Shown: positions 32,086-44,457, counted from the stretch's first letter. The stretch is DNA of 62,000 nucleotides from Adiantum capillus-veneris (GCA_014529385.2 CM043954.1:5619806-5681805), one strand, 5' to 3'. Program-made: numbers and translations. The notes: generated by a model not told the origin, from the letters alone.

Positions 32086-35000
32086 ATGAATACAATGATT
32101 GCAGAGAATTCCACCCAAGATGATGTTTGGTATGTGGATTCAGGTGCCTCTAATCACATGACGTCTCGTGGAGAGTGGTTTAGAGATATGCGCAAACCAG
32201 ATGTGTCAGGCTATGTGAAGACAGGAGATGACACGGCTCACCCCATTGCTCATGTAGGGGACATACCTCTAAATACAAAGAATGGGAAATCAAAGTACTT
32301 AGCAGATGTACTTCATGTCCCAAACATTACAAAGAATCTTGTTTCTGTTGGACAAATGGTTGAGCAGGGTTTGCAGGTTCGCTTCAATCCGAATGGCTGT
32401 TATGTAGAAGATTTCCAGAATGGTTGTAAGCTGATCACAGAGGGAAAATGTGTGGGCAGAATGTTTATGCTGAATGTAGACATGCCTGAGGTAAAAGCTA
32501 CATTATTTGCACAAGGCACGGGTGTTGTGGCTGATGTTGACATTTGGCACAAACGCATTGGCCATGTCAATGAGCAGAGATTGCGCAGCATGCAATCAAA
32601 ACAGATTGTAAAAGGTTTGCCCAAATTCAAGGTGGATGGTATGCATAAAGTGTGTGTAGCATGCCAGTTTGGAAAATAGTCAAAGGGCTCATTTCCACAT
32701 GAGCGCAATGTATGTAAAAAGCCACTTGAGGTGGTGCACACAGATGTTTGGGGTCCAACCGATACTGCAAGTATACATGGTTGCAGGTATTATGTCTCTT
32801 TCATTGATGACCATACAAGGAAAGTATGGGTCTACTTCATGCGTAACAAAAGTGAAGTGTTTGGTCACTTTCAGGACTTCAAAGTCATGATTGAGAAGGA
32901 GACAGATATGCAAATCAAGACATTGAGGTCAGATGGAGGGGGAGAGTACTTCTCAAATGATTTTTCAGATTTTTTGCATATGCATGGTATACACAGGCAG
33001 TTTATATGCAGATATACTCCACAGCAGAATGGGGTCGCAGAAAGGAAAAACAGGCACATTGTAGAGTTTTCACGTGCATTGATGAATGAGAAGAACATGC
33101 CTCATCATTTTTGGACTGAAGCTATAAATACAACTGTGTACATTATGAACACGACACCTACAGCTGTGGTGCATGATGTAACACCTGAGGAAAAGTTTAC
33201 AGGTACAAAGCCTGATTTGGCACACTTGAAAGTGTTTGGTTGCATAGCTTATGTGCATGTACCAGATGAGTTGCGTAGAAAATTGGATCCTAAAGCAGAG
33301 AAATGTATTCTTGTGGGATATTCCCTTGAACAAAAGGGGTACAGATGCTACAATCCTACTACACGAGAATTACGAGTGAGCATAGTTGTAGTCTTTGATG
33401 AGATGAGAAGTTGGTACATTAATGCACATGGCACTATTGGGGCTGATGTAAAAGATGATTTGGTTGTACAAAATGTGAGGCCACACTCACAGGTTTTGAG
33501 TGGACCACAAGAGTCCTCTTCTCGTGGCTCTGTTGAGAAGCCATGGAATGGTAGACTACGTACGCAGGTTACTCCACCAACAGGTACAGGGAATGTATCA
33601 AGAAAAGGAAAGGAAAATTTTGATGAACCTCCCTTTATGGCTGATGCATCATCAGGTTTTTCACATATAGACATGGATTTAGATGGTTCTGAACAAAGTC
33701 TAGATGAGGAATTTGGAACTCCGGCTGTCAGGACACTTGGTGTAAGGAAAGTACAAGAAGATGCTAGAGGACAAAGGAGTGACCCAGGACCGTGTAGATA
33801 TAACAGAGTCAGAAATCCAGTTCAAAAATTGACTTATGATGGGTATCTAGCACATCACCAAGCCTACATGGCTAAGGTGATACACGATGTGGAGCCCACA
33901 TGTTTTGAGAATGCATTTGGAAATGTGCATTGCGATGATGCAATGAATGAAGAGATGGCTGCATTGGAAGCAAACGACACATGGGAGTTGGTGCCATTTC
34001 CAAGTGGCAAGAAAGCTATTGGCTGTAAATGGGTGTATAAAACCAAGCATAAGGCTGATGGTAACATTGAGCGTCAGAAGGCAAGGATGGTCGCAAAGGG
34101 TTATGCACAGACGTATGGCATAGACTATGAGGAGACCTTTGCTCCAATGGAAAAGATGACGAATGTGAGAGCTATCACAGCAGTGGCTGCATCTAGAGTA
34201 TGGATTATGCATCAAATGGATGTAAAGAATGCCTTCTTGAATGGTGAGTTGCAAGAGGAAGTGTATATGGATCAACCACCTGGTTATGTCGATCTAGGTT
34301 ACCCAGATTATGTATGCAGGCTTCTCAAAGCCTTGTATGGTTTGAAGCAGGGCTCTAGAGCATGGTATGATAGGATTGCTAAGTATCTTGTCAGTATTGG
34401 TTTTAGGAGAGCTCATGCTAATCATTCACTCTATGTACGTGAGAGTGATATGGGGATTGTGGTCATTACCATATATGTAGATGACCTTATTATTTTGGGT
34501 GACAATGCTATGGAGACTGGCCATGTGAAGGGTCTTGTCAAACAGCATTTTGAAATGAAAGTTTTGGGCGAGTTGCACTACTTTCTTGGCATTGAGGTGA
34601 TCATGACTCCAGAGGGTGTATGGATGTCTCACACAGACAGTATGCTTTGGACATGTTGTCAAAGTATGGTATGGCTAATTGTAAGCCAACCTCTATTCCC
34701 TTGGATGTGAATGCAAAGCTGAGTGCAGAGAAGGGTGATGTTGTTGAGGATGTCAAGATGTACAGGAAGATTGTGGGTAGTCTAATCTACTTAACTATCA
34801 CGAGGCCAGACTTGAGCTACACAGTAGGCTTGGAGAGTCAGTTCATGCAGCTTCCGAGAAAGCCACATTTGGATAGAGTACGATGCACACTTCGGTATGT
34901 GCAAGGGACTCTTGACTACGCATTGTTCTATGCAGCAGATGCACCATTAGCATTTTATGGGTATACAGATGTAGATTGGGCAGGTAGCATTGTTGATAGG

Positions 35001-35415
35001 AGATCTATGAGAGGCTTCATGTTCTCTTTTGGGAGTGCTGTTGTTACTTGGAGCAGCAAAAAGCAGCCTACGGTTGCTTTATCGAGCATAGAGGCCGAGA
35101 ACAAAGGTGTAACAGTTGCGGGGTGCAAGGTAGCTTGGCTACACACATTACTTGAGGACTTGGGAGTGCAGGTGGACCAGCAGATCGTCATCCATTGTGA
35201 CAAGCTCAGCAGCATGTAGTTGGCTAGGAACCCAGTGTTTCATGCCAGGACCAAGCACATAGAGGTCCATTACCACTACGTTCGAGAGCGAGTGTTGGCG
35301 GGCGACATCGACTTGGTCTATGTTTGCACAGAGGAGTAGATAGCGGATATCTTTACCAAGGCCCTCGGAGCTGAGAAGCTTCGACGTTTTTGGACTATGC
35401 TTGGACTCTGCAACA
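32086..35415 (+). pseudogene. Copia pol (protease, integrase, RT, RNase H)
   Basis: Protease has YVDSGASNHM. The GAG-pre-integrase HxxxC/H-type segment is IWHKRIGHVNEQRL...CVACQFGK, then a TAG at 32677-32679. Integrase shows the D-D-E set in HTDVWGP, RSDGGGEY and QNGVAERKNRH. RT has MDVKNAFLNGEL and YVDDLIILG. RNase H has YTDVDWAGS and ALSSIEAE. A two-base insertion in a CA run near 34630 shifts the frame between RT and RNase H, and further TAG stops follow at 35217 and 35337. All domains are recognisable in the usual copia order, so decay is recent. Confidence 0.93.
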
Positions 35416-35420
35416 TGTAG

Positions 35421-35434
35421 AGCTCGAGGGGGAG
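35421..35434 (+). promoter_or_regulatory. Polypurine tract of the copia element
   Basis: AGCTCGAGGGGGAG lies immediately 5' of the 3' LTR, the site of plus-strand priming. Confidence 0.8.
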
Positions 35435-35758
35435 TGTTGAGATGTCGAGCTCTACATCTTGAGCTGGCATCCACTATGGGTCTTGGCCGCTTACGGCATT
35501 TACTCACTGGCGCGTTAGGTGACCGGCACGGAGGATCTTTGCCAGTGGTTCTACAGCTGGACTACACTTATAGTGCCAGCCTAGTATGCTTCTAGCGAGT
35601 TCACACTTAGTGACCACATGTACATATGTGCTACTTTTCAGCTTTAGCACTTAGTCATTTTGTACTCTCTTTTCTTAGCGAAGAAGAAGAAGAAGCTTTC
35701 TATCTTTGTGTGTTTTGTGCTTGTCTTGTGTAGATCTCTTGCATCCTCATTCTTTACA
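35435..35758 (+). repeat. Copia 3' LTR
   Basis: It has the same length and ends as the 5' LTR. It is followed by GGTAT and then by the resumed coding sequence of the DDE-like gene. Confidence 0.95.
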
Positions 35759-36422
35759 GGTATGTTGTTGATGCGGTCAAGGAATATCATGCTAGGAGAA
35801 AGAGGGAGCAGTGTGCTAAGAACAAGCTTGAGCAGGTAGCACATGAGGAAGATAATTATCAAAATGATGCAAAGCGTCAAAGACTTTGCAATGACCTTGT
35901 TATGCTCTTGAATCGGTGTACAAAGACCCTCGATGTTGCATCACGCTCAGATATTTTGTGCAAGTTTGTCAATCATCCTTCTCTTGGAGACCTTGAAATG
36001 CCTAGGGCACAAAAAACCTTCGTTGAAGCCATACGCAACACAATAGATGCAATCAAATTACCCAAGAGCAGACAAGAGCTCTTTCTTAAAAGGTTCATCA
36101 CCACAATGCTTATGAATGTTGAGTGTACATCTACCTCAAAAGTGAATGTTTCAGCTGCATCTAAATTGCTAAATTTGCACAAGAGGAACTTCATAGCTAC
36201 AAAGAATCGGTTGAGGCAGCAAGTGATGGCAATTTTCCAATCTCTTTGTGTGCTTGACAGCCCATGGATCGTGGTTTCATAACACCTGATGAGAAAGAGT
36301 TGATCTTCTCTTTTTGGATGTCTAACACTCGTGTTTCACCCAATAAGAAGGATGTGTGCAAAATGTGTATTGGAAGAAATTCATATGTCAAACATCCTAT
36401 TCATCTTCTTGAACAATCTCAG

Positions 36423-38221
36423 GTAATAACTTGCTTCACTATATCCATTTTTGTTTTCTAATATTTGCATTCATTACCTATATTCACTATAGTTGGGTTG
36501 ATAAGAGTAGGTATGAAATTGAATATGAAGGAAGTTATAAATGGAAATAAGGGGAATCTGTATTTGGTCCTAGATTAAGAGTAGATAAATATTGGATGTG
36601 AAGGAGAATATAAATGGAAACATAGTTTTTATCATATGCGTATGTTTGCAGACACATACTTTCACACGCGTATGATATGTATAAACAAACGGGACTAAAA
36701 TTAAAACCCCAAATTTCCTAGCGATTGTACTCTGCGAGTCTGCTCCTGCCTGCATAGCATTCATAGTATGCCCTTCCTTGCTTCCCAGCCTTGCCTCATC
36801 TCTTCCACATGGTAGTTGCTCCCCAATATTGATAGCTCCGAGTTAGCACTAGTAGCAAATTCAGTTTGCAAGTTTGTGCTAGGTTCTTTGTACGCAACTG
36901 ACTGAACGAATACAGTTTGCAAGTTTGCACTAGGTTCTCTGTATACAATGGGTCATGAACATCTGCAGTGTGGAAATCGATGCAACAGATCGGAAGGGCT
37001 GAGCGAATGCAGTTTGCATTTACTAATACACAAGTCGTTGAGGTCAAGTATGAAAGTATGGTTGTAGTTTTACCATACTTGAACCATAATTTCATACTCG
37101 TATGCGTATGCAGTATGGTTGCTGCATGAAAAAACTATGAATGGAAATATTGAATATGTATTCGGTCCTAGTTAAAAGTAGATAAATATCGGATATGGGT
37201 TTCCATGACCAGTATAAGCATCTTAAACAACTCTTGATATGGTATGTGAAAGATGTATTGGTTAACCTAACTAGTTATGTAATAATTAATACCTATTTTA
37301 AATGAAAAAATTGGTTTACATAGCCATTAGATTAATTTTAGCTAGTTAACACTTTTTTCCCACTAGTATAGAACTTGGTCAAGTGTATATATGTGGTATG
37401 TGAAAGATGTACTAGTTAACCCGACCAATTATGCACTTACTAGTACCGGTTTGAAATGAAAAGACTGGTTATATAACAAGTAAATTAATTTCAACTGGTT
37501 AACACATTTTAACAGTAGTTTACAGCTCGGTCAAGTGTATATGTGGTATGTAGTAGACATACTACTTAACATAACCAGTTATATAGAAACTAATAGCGGT
37601 TTGATATTACAATACTGGTTTACATAACCAGTAAATAGATTTAAAACCATTTACACATTTTATGATAGTAAATATCTTGGTCGAGTGTTCACATGTACTG
37701 TTTGTCATACCAGTTAGGTAAAAAACTAGTTTACATAACCAGTGAAAAACTTTTAACACTTATTTCTCACTGGTATACATCGTGCTTAAGTGTTCACATG
37801 TACTGATCGAGTGTTCACATGTACTGTTTGTCATGTCAGATAGGTAAAAAACATATCGGTTTGAAAGGAAAATACTGGTTTACATATCCAATAAATTTTT
37901 TTGAACACTTATTTCTCACTGGTATACATCGTGGTTAAGTGCTCACATGTACTGGTTAGGTAAATAACATACTGGTTTTAAATGAAAAGACTGGTTTACA
38001 CCAGCAGTAAGAACATTTGAACTGGTTGACACTTATATACCACTGGTACGTACCAAGGACATGTGTTCATATGTACTGGTTTGCCTAACCAATTAACTGA
38101 AAAAACATACTGGTTTGAAATAAAAATACTACTTTATAGTAATGTAACAGTTTTCTTCAAAGATAATAAAAACCTGCAGTTTTCTTCAATGTTCTTTAAC
38201 CATATATGTTTTTCATTGTAG
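36423..38221 (+). repeat. Large intron with ~150-bp tandem repeats (ACTGGTT motif)
   Basis: The intron of the DDE-like gene (GTAATA...CATTGTAG) holds, from about 37200 to 38150, roughly six degenerate units of 110-155 bp. Each carries GGTCAAGTGT-TCACATGTACTGG, then a run like GAAAAGACTGGTTTACATAACCAGTAA, and AACTGGTTAACAC. ACTGGTT/AACCAGT occurs in both orientations. 36840-37010 contains another pair of ~65-bp repeats with TTTGCAAGTTTGC. Confidence 0.8.
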
Positions 38222-40321
38222 GTGGAGATCTTTCTCAACTTCAAAGAATAATACCCTGAAATTGTAATAAGGCAGCCTGCGTTTGAGTACATGAAGCCAT
38301 ATTTTGTGCGGAAATTGAGAGACTGATATACTTGCTGCTGCATTTCAAATGTTCAAATGTCCTTCCTTAAGGATGCCATAAATCACATGCGAAGTTCTGT
38401 ATTCGATCTGCATGGAAAAGCTTGCCAATGTCAATGCAACATATGCAAAGACAATGGTGGATGCAAGGCACCAAAAAACCCTATCAAGAGTGTAACAGCC
38501 TTATTGGACTCTATACTGTGTCCAAAATCAGATACGTCCACCTTCCATGCCCTTTCCTGCTTGAGTGGTCAATGTAAAAGGTGTGTCCTGGATAAGTTAG
38601 ATTTTTGTGCCGCAGAGGCTACATTTATTGCTAAAAAGATTGTGGTGAAGATTTTTGAGGACCTAGAAGTAGGAACTGCGCGTGACGGTCAGAAGAAGAA
38701 AAGGAAAGTCTTGTCGCATAAGAAAATATCATGCCAGGATCTCTCAGTCATGTTCAAAGACCATCTTAAGAAATACATAATGCATAATTTTGTGTATAGA
38801 TGGCAAGCAAAACAATATAAGGAATGTATACAAAGCTTTCCAGAAGATGTTGTTGTGTCAGTTGTTGACTTTGCTGAAAATTATAGTTTCAAAGAACAAA
38901 ATGAGATTCAATCCATGCACTGGTATTCAAATCAAGTGACTATTTTTGTGCACATAACATATTTCCGAATTGCAGGTAACAACATCACCCTAAATCAATA
39001 TTATTTCTTTTGTATTAAGACTTCAATAATTTATGATTTTTATATATGCAGGTGACATCCACAAGACAATTCACTTCTTCATTTCAGATGACAAGCAACA
39101 TGACACACATTTTGTTCAACACTGTTTTCTGAAACATGTAGAATGGCTAAAGAAATTTGGTCTAAACATAAGGCGTCATTGGGTATGGTCTGATGGAGCA
39201 GCTTCACAATTCAAAGCAAGAAGACCATTCTATTTCCTTGCCAGGTATACCATGTTCTATAAAACATTATCTGAAGGTGGTTTTAATATAGAGACCTATA
39301 ATATTGGCATTAAAGTTGTAATAAAATGCTTGTCTAACATCAGTAATATTATAATACTTGTTACTTTGGTAATTTTATCGTGCCAAGAGTATATTAATCT
39401 TCTTCTATCCATTGAATAAAATGCAGATATAGTGTTTTTACGGGATGGAAAATGTCTTGGAACTTTTTTGGATCCGGCCATGGTAAGGGAGAACACGACG
39501 GTGCGAGAGCAGTGATAAAAAGGTCTTTAACTCAATACCAATTTCAGCCAAGCTGCCCAAAGATAGACTGTGCTGCAGATGTTGTGGCATTATTGAGACG
39601 GACCTTGTCAGATGGTGCTATATCCACCTATGCATCCTAGGCCCGTTATGTAAGCATGATTTTTTGGGTGATTGAATTGGGGGATGTCGAAAGGGGAAAA
39701 AATTGGGATGTGAAGACTGCAAAAAATACCCGCTCAATGCACTCTGTTTTTGCATATTCAGAGCATGATACAATTGCTTTGAGAACACGTTCACTATCTT
39801 GTTTCTGTAGTGCATGTAAACAGGAAAAGTGGAGGAGATGTGTGAGCAAGTCACACGTTCCTTTATGGACATACCTTATTTTGGAGCCTACAGAAGAAGG
39901 GGAAGACGATGATGACGAAATAAATGAGGATGCAATGTATGAAGAACACTATGACACCCTCAATCAAGCTCTTATTGTTGGTGATAATTTTGTTGTTCCC
40001 GCACCAAATGACAATGAAGAAAAAGTGGATTTCTATATTGTGAAATACACTGCAGCTATTGAGGAGTTTCATTCAGACGTTGAAGATGACTGGGACAATA
40101 TCATTGGGCAAGGATCCTATGCTATCAAAGGGTTTTACTATTGTATGATAAATGAGAAGACCTACGAGCTTTTGGACAAAAAGCCAGAGGTGTTCATATA
40201 TTCACATCTTGTTCGTGCAATCAAAATCCCCATGATACCCCATCCCAGCAACTCAAAACTATATACAATATCACTTGATGTTAGTGAGTCTATATACAAT
40301 AGTATGCCTTTTGAGTTGTAG

Positions 40322-40610
40322 CAATCAGTTTGTTTAAATTTTTTGTCCAAACTTCCTTTTTAAAATATAAAAATGTCTTTGTTTATCCCTTTCAATCACT
40401 ACATTTCCTTACATTTTAAATAAACTGGTTCTATAAAGGCGTAAATTTAATGGTTTTGTACTGGTATCATACAAGTTGGAGATTACAGTATAAGTACAAT
40501 AATAGTACAAACATAATGGAAGAATCCCTTTCTCTGACTCTACCTTTAACTGTAAACTGAACTGTGTTTGAAGCCAGTCACTTCTCAGTATCATACCGGT
40601 ATCATACAAG

Positions 40611-40620
<10 letters not shown>
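40322..40620. other. Intergenic sequence between convergent genes
   Basis: It contains ACTGGTATCATACAAGTT and ATCATACCGGTATCATACAAGTC, copies of a motif that is abundant at 43085-43520. No gene is seen. Confidence 0.5.
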
Positions 40621-40688
<68 letters not shown>

Positions 40689-40716
40689 TCACTTCTTTGT
40701 ATCATACCGGTATCAG

Positions 40717-40803
<87 letters not shown>
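40621..40803. repeat. Two long (CT)n arrays separated by a duplicated linker
   Basis: CT tracts at 40621-40685 and 40719-40803 are each preceded by CACTTCT-x-x-GTATCATACCGGTATCA, so the linker and tract were duplicated together. Their Ser-Leu frames are artefacts. Confidence 0.95.
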
Positions 40804-40806
<3 letters not shown>

Positions 40807-41137
40807 TCCCTCTCCCTCTCTCCTTTTATTTGCAAGATACTTCAAATATAGAATACAACGTATTTTCGTGCAACTTTCTTGTAAATGTATTATACATGAA
40901 TTCTGTTACATTGATTGACAAGAAGGGTGAGTAATTCTCCATTTACATCCATTGACAAAAGTCGCCCACTTCATAGACTTTATGAAGCTTTTGTTTTATA
41001 AAAAAATCTATTCCTTTGTTCTAGAAAAAGTCAATCTGCCATTTCCAATAAAAATGACGCACATAGGTGTCATCATGTTGTCCGTCTTCACAAATTACAG
41101 TCCTCTTTGTATACTCAATTCTGTCCTTAGAGATCAA

Positions 41138-41850
41138 CTAGTGTGCCAGCCAATTTATGACAGTGGCTGACAGAAAACAGGCGCGCACTTCTTTAGACTG
41201 CTTTTCTAGCTTGGGGAAAACAAGAAATGACCCCAATGAATTAAACATTAGCTTATATCCATAATCATCAAAGATAAGTGTGTCAGGTGGTAGGTCAGGA
41301 AAATTTTCGAGATTCTTGTGGAGCACCGGTTTATCTGTCGCGCCCATTTTAAAAGGGGCCCTTGTGCACTGCACCTGACTTACCACTCTATTGAATCTTT
41401 TGTGGTGGTCTGGGAACACTGTCGCTAGTGTGCGTTTGAGCTTCTCAAACTCGCGACAGCTCCATATCCACACTTCAAACCATCTGAAACAAAAATTTAG
41501 AAACACTTTTGCATCGAGCCTTACCCAAAACTGTGTATCCCCTTCACCAACATACCGCATTTCTGGCTAGTAGGGCAATTCTTCACCATATTTTACATCA
41601 AATTTCTTGAGCAGTAAGCCATTAAGGTCCAAAATGAGAACCCTACGTGGACGCTCAACGGAGGTGGTGGCCTTGGCCATATCAGTGGGATTCTTTTACA
41701 CAGTCTATACCATAGAGGAAACACGAGCATTGGAGGAGACAACGTCCCAATTCCATATTTCATGAATGGCAGCTCTGTCATTCTGCTTGTCAGCCCTGAA
41801 CCTATCTGCAAGGCGCCATTCTTCAACTGAAAACATATCTGCAGATGCAA
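41138..41850 (-). pseudogene. FCP1-like HAD phosphatase domain
   Basis: On the minus strand, RRVLILDLNGLLLKKFD (around 41590-41640) is HAD motif I with Asn for the second Asp. It is followed by WVRLDAKVFLNFCFRWFEVWIWSCREF (motif II region) and LIFDDYGYK (acidic pair). The order and spacing match the FCP1-like domain at 2181-2744, and the motif I residues D-x-N-G-L-L are the same. The copy has a TAG at 41567-41569 and stops upstream near 41690, so it is decayed. It lies downstream of the RING-like exon on the same strand and may be the 3' end of one gene. Confidence 0.72.
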
Positions 41851-41929
41851 AATTACACAAGACTCAAATTTAAATATGCAATTAGGACATATCTACAGAT
41901 GGAAATCATACAATAAAAATACACAATGT

Positions 41930-42330
41930 TCAAAAATTAGGCACAAGATGAAAGAGACGTCGAATGGGAAAGAAAGTAATATTAATTTTAGAAGTGGTTA
42001 ACATAGGGGGGGCAAAATATAATCTTTTGCAGGCTCTGGATTTAGGGTCAGAACTTGTGCCGGTATTCTGCATCTCCTTAGTGTCTTCTATGTCCATCTC
42101 CTCTTCTGACTGCCCCTGGGTCTCTTCCTCTTCCTTGCTTTTTTGCTCCATTTTAGGCTTCTCATCTGCAATCTTCTCGATTTTTTTTTTTTGGCCTTTC
42201 TCATATGCTGAGCAAGGTTCTCCTCGGGACTTCCCTCCACCCTGACATCTACAGGACCATCAGCTTTAGAAAGCTGTGCAGCAAAAGATCACTTATTAGA
42301 GCCTTAATCAATGAAAAAACTTACTCTTGC
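41930..42330 (-). CDS. Lys/Glu-rich exon between RING-like and FCP1-like parts
   Basis: The frame (EKPKMEQKSKEEEETQGQSEEEMDIEDTKEM) is low-complexity and acidic, comparable to the acidic linker before the FCP1-like domain at 1541-2108. Splice limits could not be fixed. It supports, but does not prove, that the RING-like and FCP1-like regions belong to one gene. Confidence 0.4.
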
Positions 42331-42437
42331 CACGTTGGCCTCGTTTTCTCGGGGTTTGATCTTGTCACCCACACGCCAGTATCTAGCAACACATCGTCTT
42401 CCTCATTCTGGGTTTTCCCTTCAGCACCAGTCGTACT

Positions 42438-43049
42438 CTACTCCTTTACCTCAAAGTTTTGTTCTTCTTCTGTTGTTTCCGAAACAAGTTTCTCAGCATT
42501 ACCAGGGACACTTTCATCAAGCAAAACCTCCACAGGTGTCTTGTATGCAGGCGTCACAGCATCGTTCCCTATGTCTTTACCGGCAGTAGTTCTGAAGCAG
42601 CTTGACTCTGAAAAAACATCAGAGAAGACAAAAATCAAGCACCTGATTAAAACAATGGTGTGTTTCTTACCCGTTGAAACAATTTTCTCACCTGTTATTG
42701 GGCATGGTTCAACTGGCTTCTTCTTTAGAAGGGATTGGTCTTCTGCAGAAATAACTCCGGGGCAATCCTTAAGCAGGCACTTTCCTTTCTCAGCCAAGTG
42801 AGCATAGCAGAATGCATGGTATGCATGTGAACAAGGCAATAGAACAACATGGCTTGAGCAATTGTGATCATGAATTTTTACACCACAAGCATTGCACACA
42901 TCAATGAGAACAACACTATGTCCAAGAGCTGAAACTCGTGCAGGCAAGACAATGGTTTCAAGTAGCATTGGTTGACTAATCATGTCTGTCACAAACGTGA
43001 CACAAAGACCAAAGGTTTCCTCACGCTCCAAGCATTTGGATAATTCTTC
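42438..43049 (-). CDS. RING-like zinc-binding domain protein, exons
   Basis: The exon begins at 43049 after the acceptor GCCTATAG (EELSKCLEREETFGLCV). A Cys/His-rich block follows: CNACGVKIHDHNCSSH, then LPCSHAYHAFCYAHLAEKGKCLLKDC. The C-x2-C ... C-x-H-x2-H-x2-C-x2-H ... C-x4-C pattern resembles a RING finger, the E3 ubiquitin-ligase fold, but I cannot assign a subtype. An intron is likely near 42670-42610 (after VSTGKK, resuming ESSCFRTTAGKD). The frame ends NFEVKE-stop at 42438. Upstream lie the CCGGT repeats and CACTA element 2. Confidence 0.6.
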   Translation of the reverse strand, partial: EELSKCLEREETFGLCVTFVTDMISQPMLLETIVLPARVSALGHSVVLIDVCNACGVKIHDHNCSSHVVLLPCSHAYHAFCYAHLAEKGKCLLKDCPGVISAEDQSLLKKKPVEPCPITGEKIVSTGKKHTIVLIRCLIFVFSDVFSESSCFRTTAGKDIGNDAVTPAYKTPVEVLLDESVPGNAEKLVSETTEEEQNFEVKE

Positions 43050-43084
43050 CTATAGGCAAGAGACCTCTGTTATCAGACAATGTC

Positions 43085-43520
43085 AAACAGGTATAAAATT
43101 GGTATGAATGCTTGAAGATCGGTGTAATATTGTTATCATAATGGTATGATTACATCCTGCCGGTATGATGTTATCCCACCGGTATGATGTTATTATATTG
43201 GATAGTATAACATCATACCGGTAGGATAACATCTGGTAACATCATACCGGTAGGATAACATTATACCAAAAGGATAACATCAAACCGTTTGGATTTTATC
43301 ATACTGTTAGGGTGTAATCATATTGGTCGGATCTAACCATACCGGTCGGATGTAACCATACCGGTAGGATATAATCATACCGGTAGGATATAACCATACC
43401 GGTAGGATATAATCATACCGGTAGGATTAAATCATACCGGTAGGATGCAATCATACTGATAGGATATAATCCTATCGGTATGATAATATCCTACCGGTAT
43501 TTTCATCTACCCTTGTCGAA
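43085..43520. repeat. Short tandem repeat with ACCGGTAGGATATAATCAT
   Basis: About twenty ~18-20-bp units of ATACCGGTAGGATATAATC occur in the forward sense, with some inverted copies (ATCCTACCGGTAT). ACCGGT is itself a palindrome. Diverged copies continue to about 43800 and resume on the other side of CACTA element 2 at 49593. Confidence 0.92.
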
Positions 43521-44457
43521 TTGATGTTATTGTCATACTATTATGTTTTTTTATTATTCGGTTTTGTGGTACCACATTCTATCCATCCCGGTATGATAGA
43601 GCCATAATACCGGTATTGTAAAACTATAATACCATTTTCACTATTAGAGTTTCAGTACAATATGGTTATTATAATCATACCGTTACTTTAGTGTTAAACT
43701 ACTATTTTGTTTTGTTACTATATCGGTATTATTTTGTTGTTATACCTGTATTATGTTGCTTTCATACCCTTATTGTGATCATTGATAGAACTTATAGTAA
43801 CATGTTCACCAATAGAATACCAATACCACTACAAGAGGTTGTGTGCTCTTGTGACGCTGTTAGCGACGGAAATACATTGGGTTTTTATAACCCCCGGCGT
43901 CGCTAAAACCGTCGCTACGAGCGTCGCTACGAGAGCGTCTCTATAGGTGTCGCTATCAGCGTCGCTATATAGCGACGCCTATAGCGACGCTCTCATAGAA
44001 GACTATAGCGACGCTCATAGCGACGCTACAGAGCCATAAATAGCGACGCTTATAGCGACGCTACAGAGCCATAAATAGCGACGCTTATAGCGACGCCCGA
44101 GAGAATATTTTTTTGGTGGCAGGGCATTGAATGCCCTGCCACCCATCAACCATATTGTACTTGATTCACTTTTTAAAAAAAGTGCAAAGGTAGATAATAG
44201 ACCCAAAATAGTCACCCACAAGACGCATTGTTTGCAAAATTGACAATTGTACACATCATAGGCAAAATGAATTGATTGGCAAATGTAATAATGACAATTG
44301 TACAACATCATAGGCATAAAGAATTGATTGGCAAAAGGAACTGCGGTGTCAAATGTAATAATATACCTGGTTCAAAAAGACGTATAAAATCCGTCTCAGG
44401 ATACATAAGCTATGAGAAACCCTAAACTAATGCTATCTAGCTATGGCTAAACTGACG

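Larger units (their letters stand above)
30505..35758 (+). mobile_element. Complete Ty1/copia retrotransposon, 5254 bp
   Basis: Two 324-bp LTRs (TGTTGAG...TTTACA) bound the element, with 5-bp target duplications GGTAT at 30500-30504 and 35759-35763. A primer-binding site, gag, pol and polypurine tract are all in place and in copia order (gag, protease, integrase, RT, RNase H). It lies inside the first coding exon of the DDE-like gene on the same strand. Several stops and frameshifts mean it is not autonomous now. Confidence 0.97.
30439..40321 (+). pseudogene. DDE-like (transposase-like) gene, split by a copia insertion
   Basis: Coding pieces are 30439-30504, 35764-36422, 38222-38975, 39052-39244 and 39427-40321. 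Starting at ATG 30439 (MEQESHSVCGCSQPHCELCA), the frame continues on the far side of the copia element once one GGTAT copy is ignored. A Cys-rich middle (CQCQCNICKDNGGCKAP) leads to VVDFAENYSFKEQNEIQSMHW, then FFISDDKQHDTHFV, VWSDGAASQFKARRPF and FFGSGHGKGEHDGARAVIKR. The regularly spaced acidic residues and the SDG...QFK/HGKG blocks resemble an RNase-H-fold transposase I recall mainly from animal repeats, with no family name I can give. Stops at 38249, 38324 and 39638 and a frame change near 36250 show decay. Confidence 0.65.

Noticed and set aside
35401-35595. Small frame over the copia 3' LTR
   Set aside because: It overlaps the polypurine tract and LTR, and the same LTR sequence at the 5' end does not keep the frame.
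40409-40934. Ser-Leu and Arg-Glu frames on both strands
   Set aside because: They are produced by the two (CT)n arrays.
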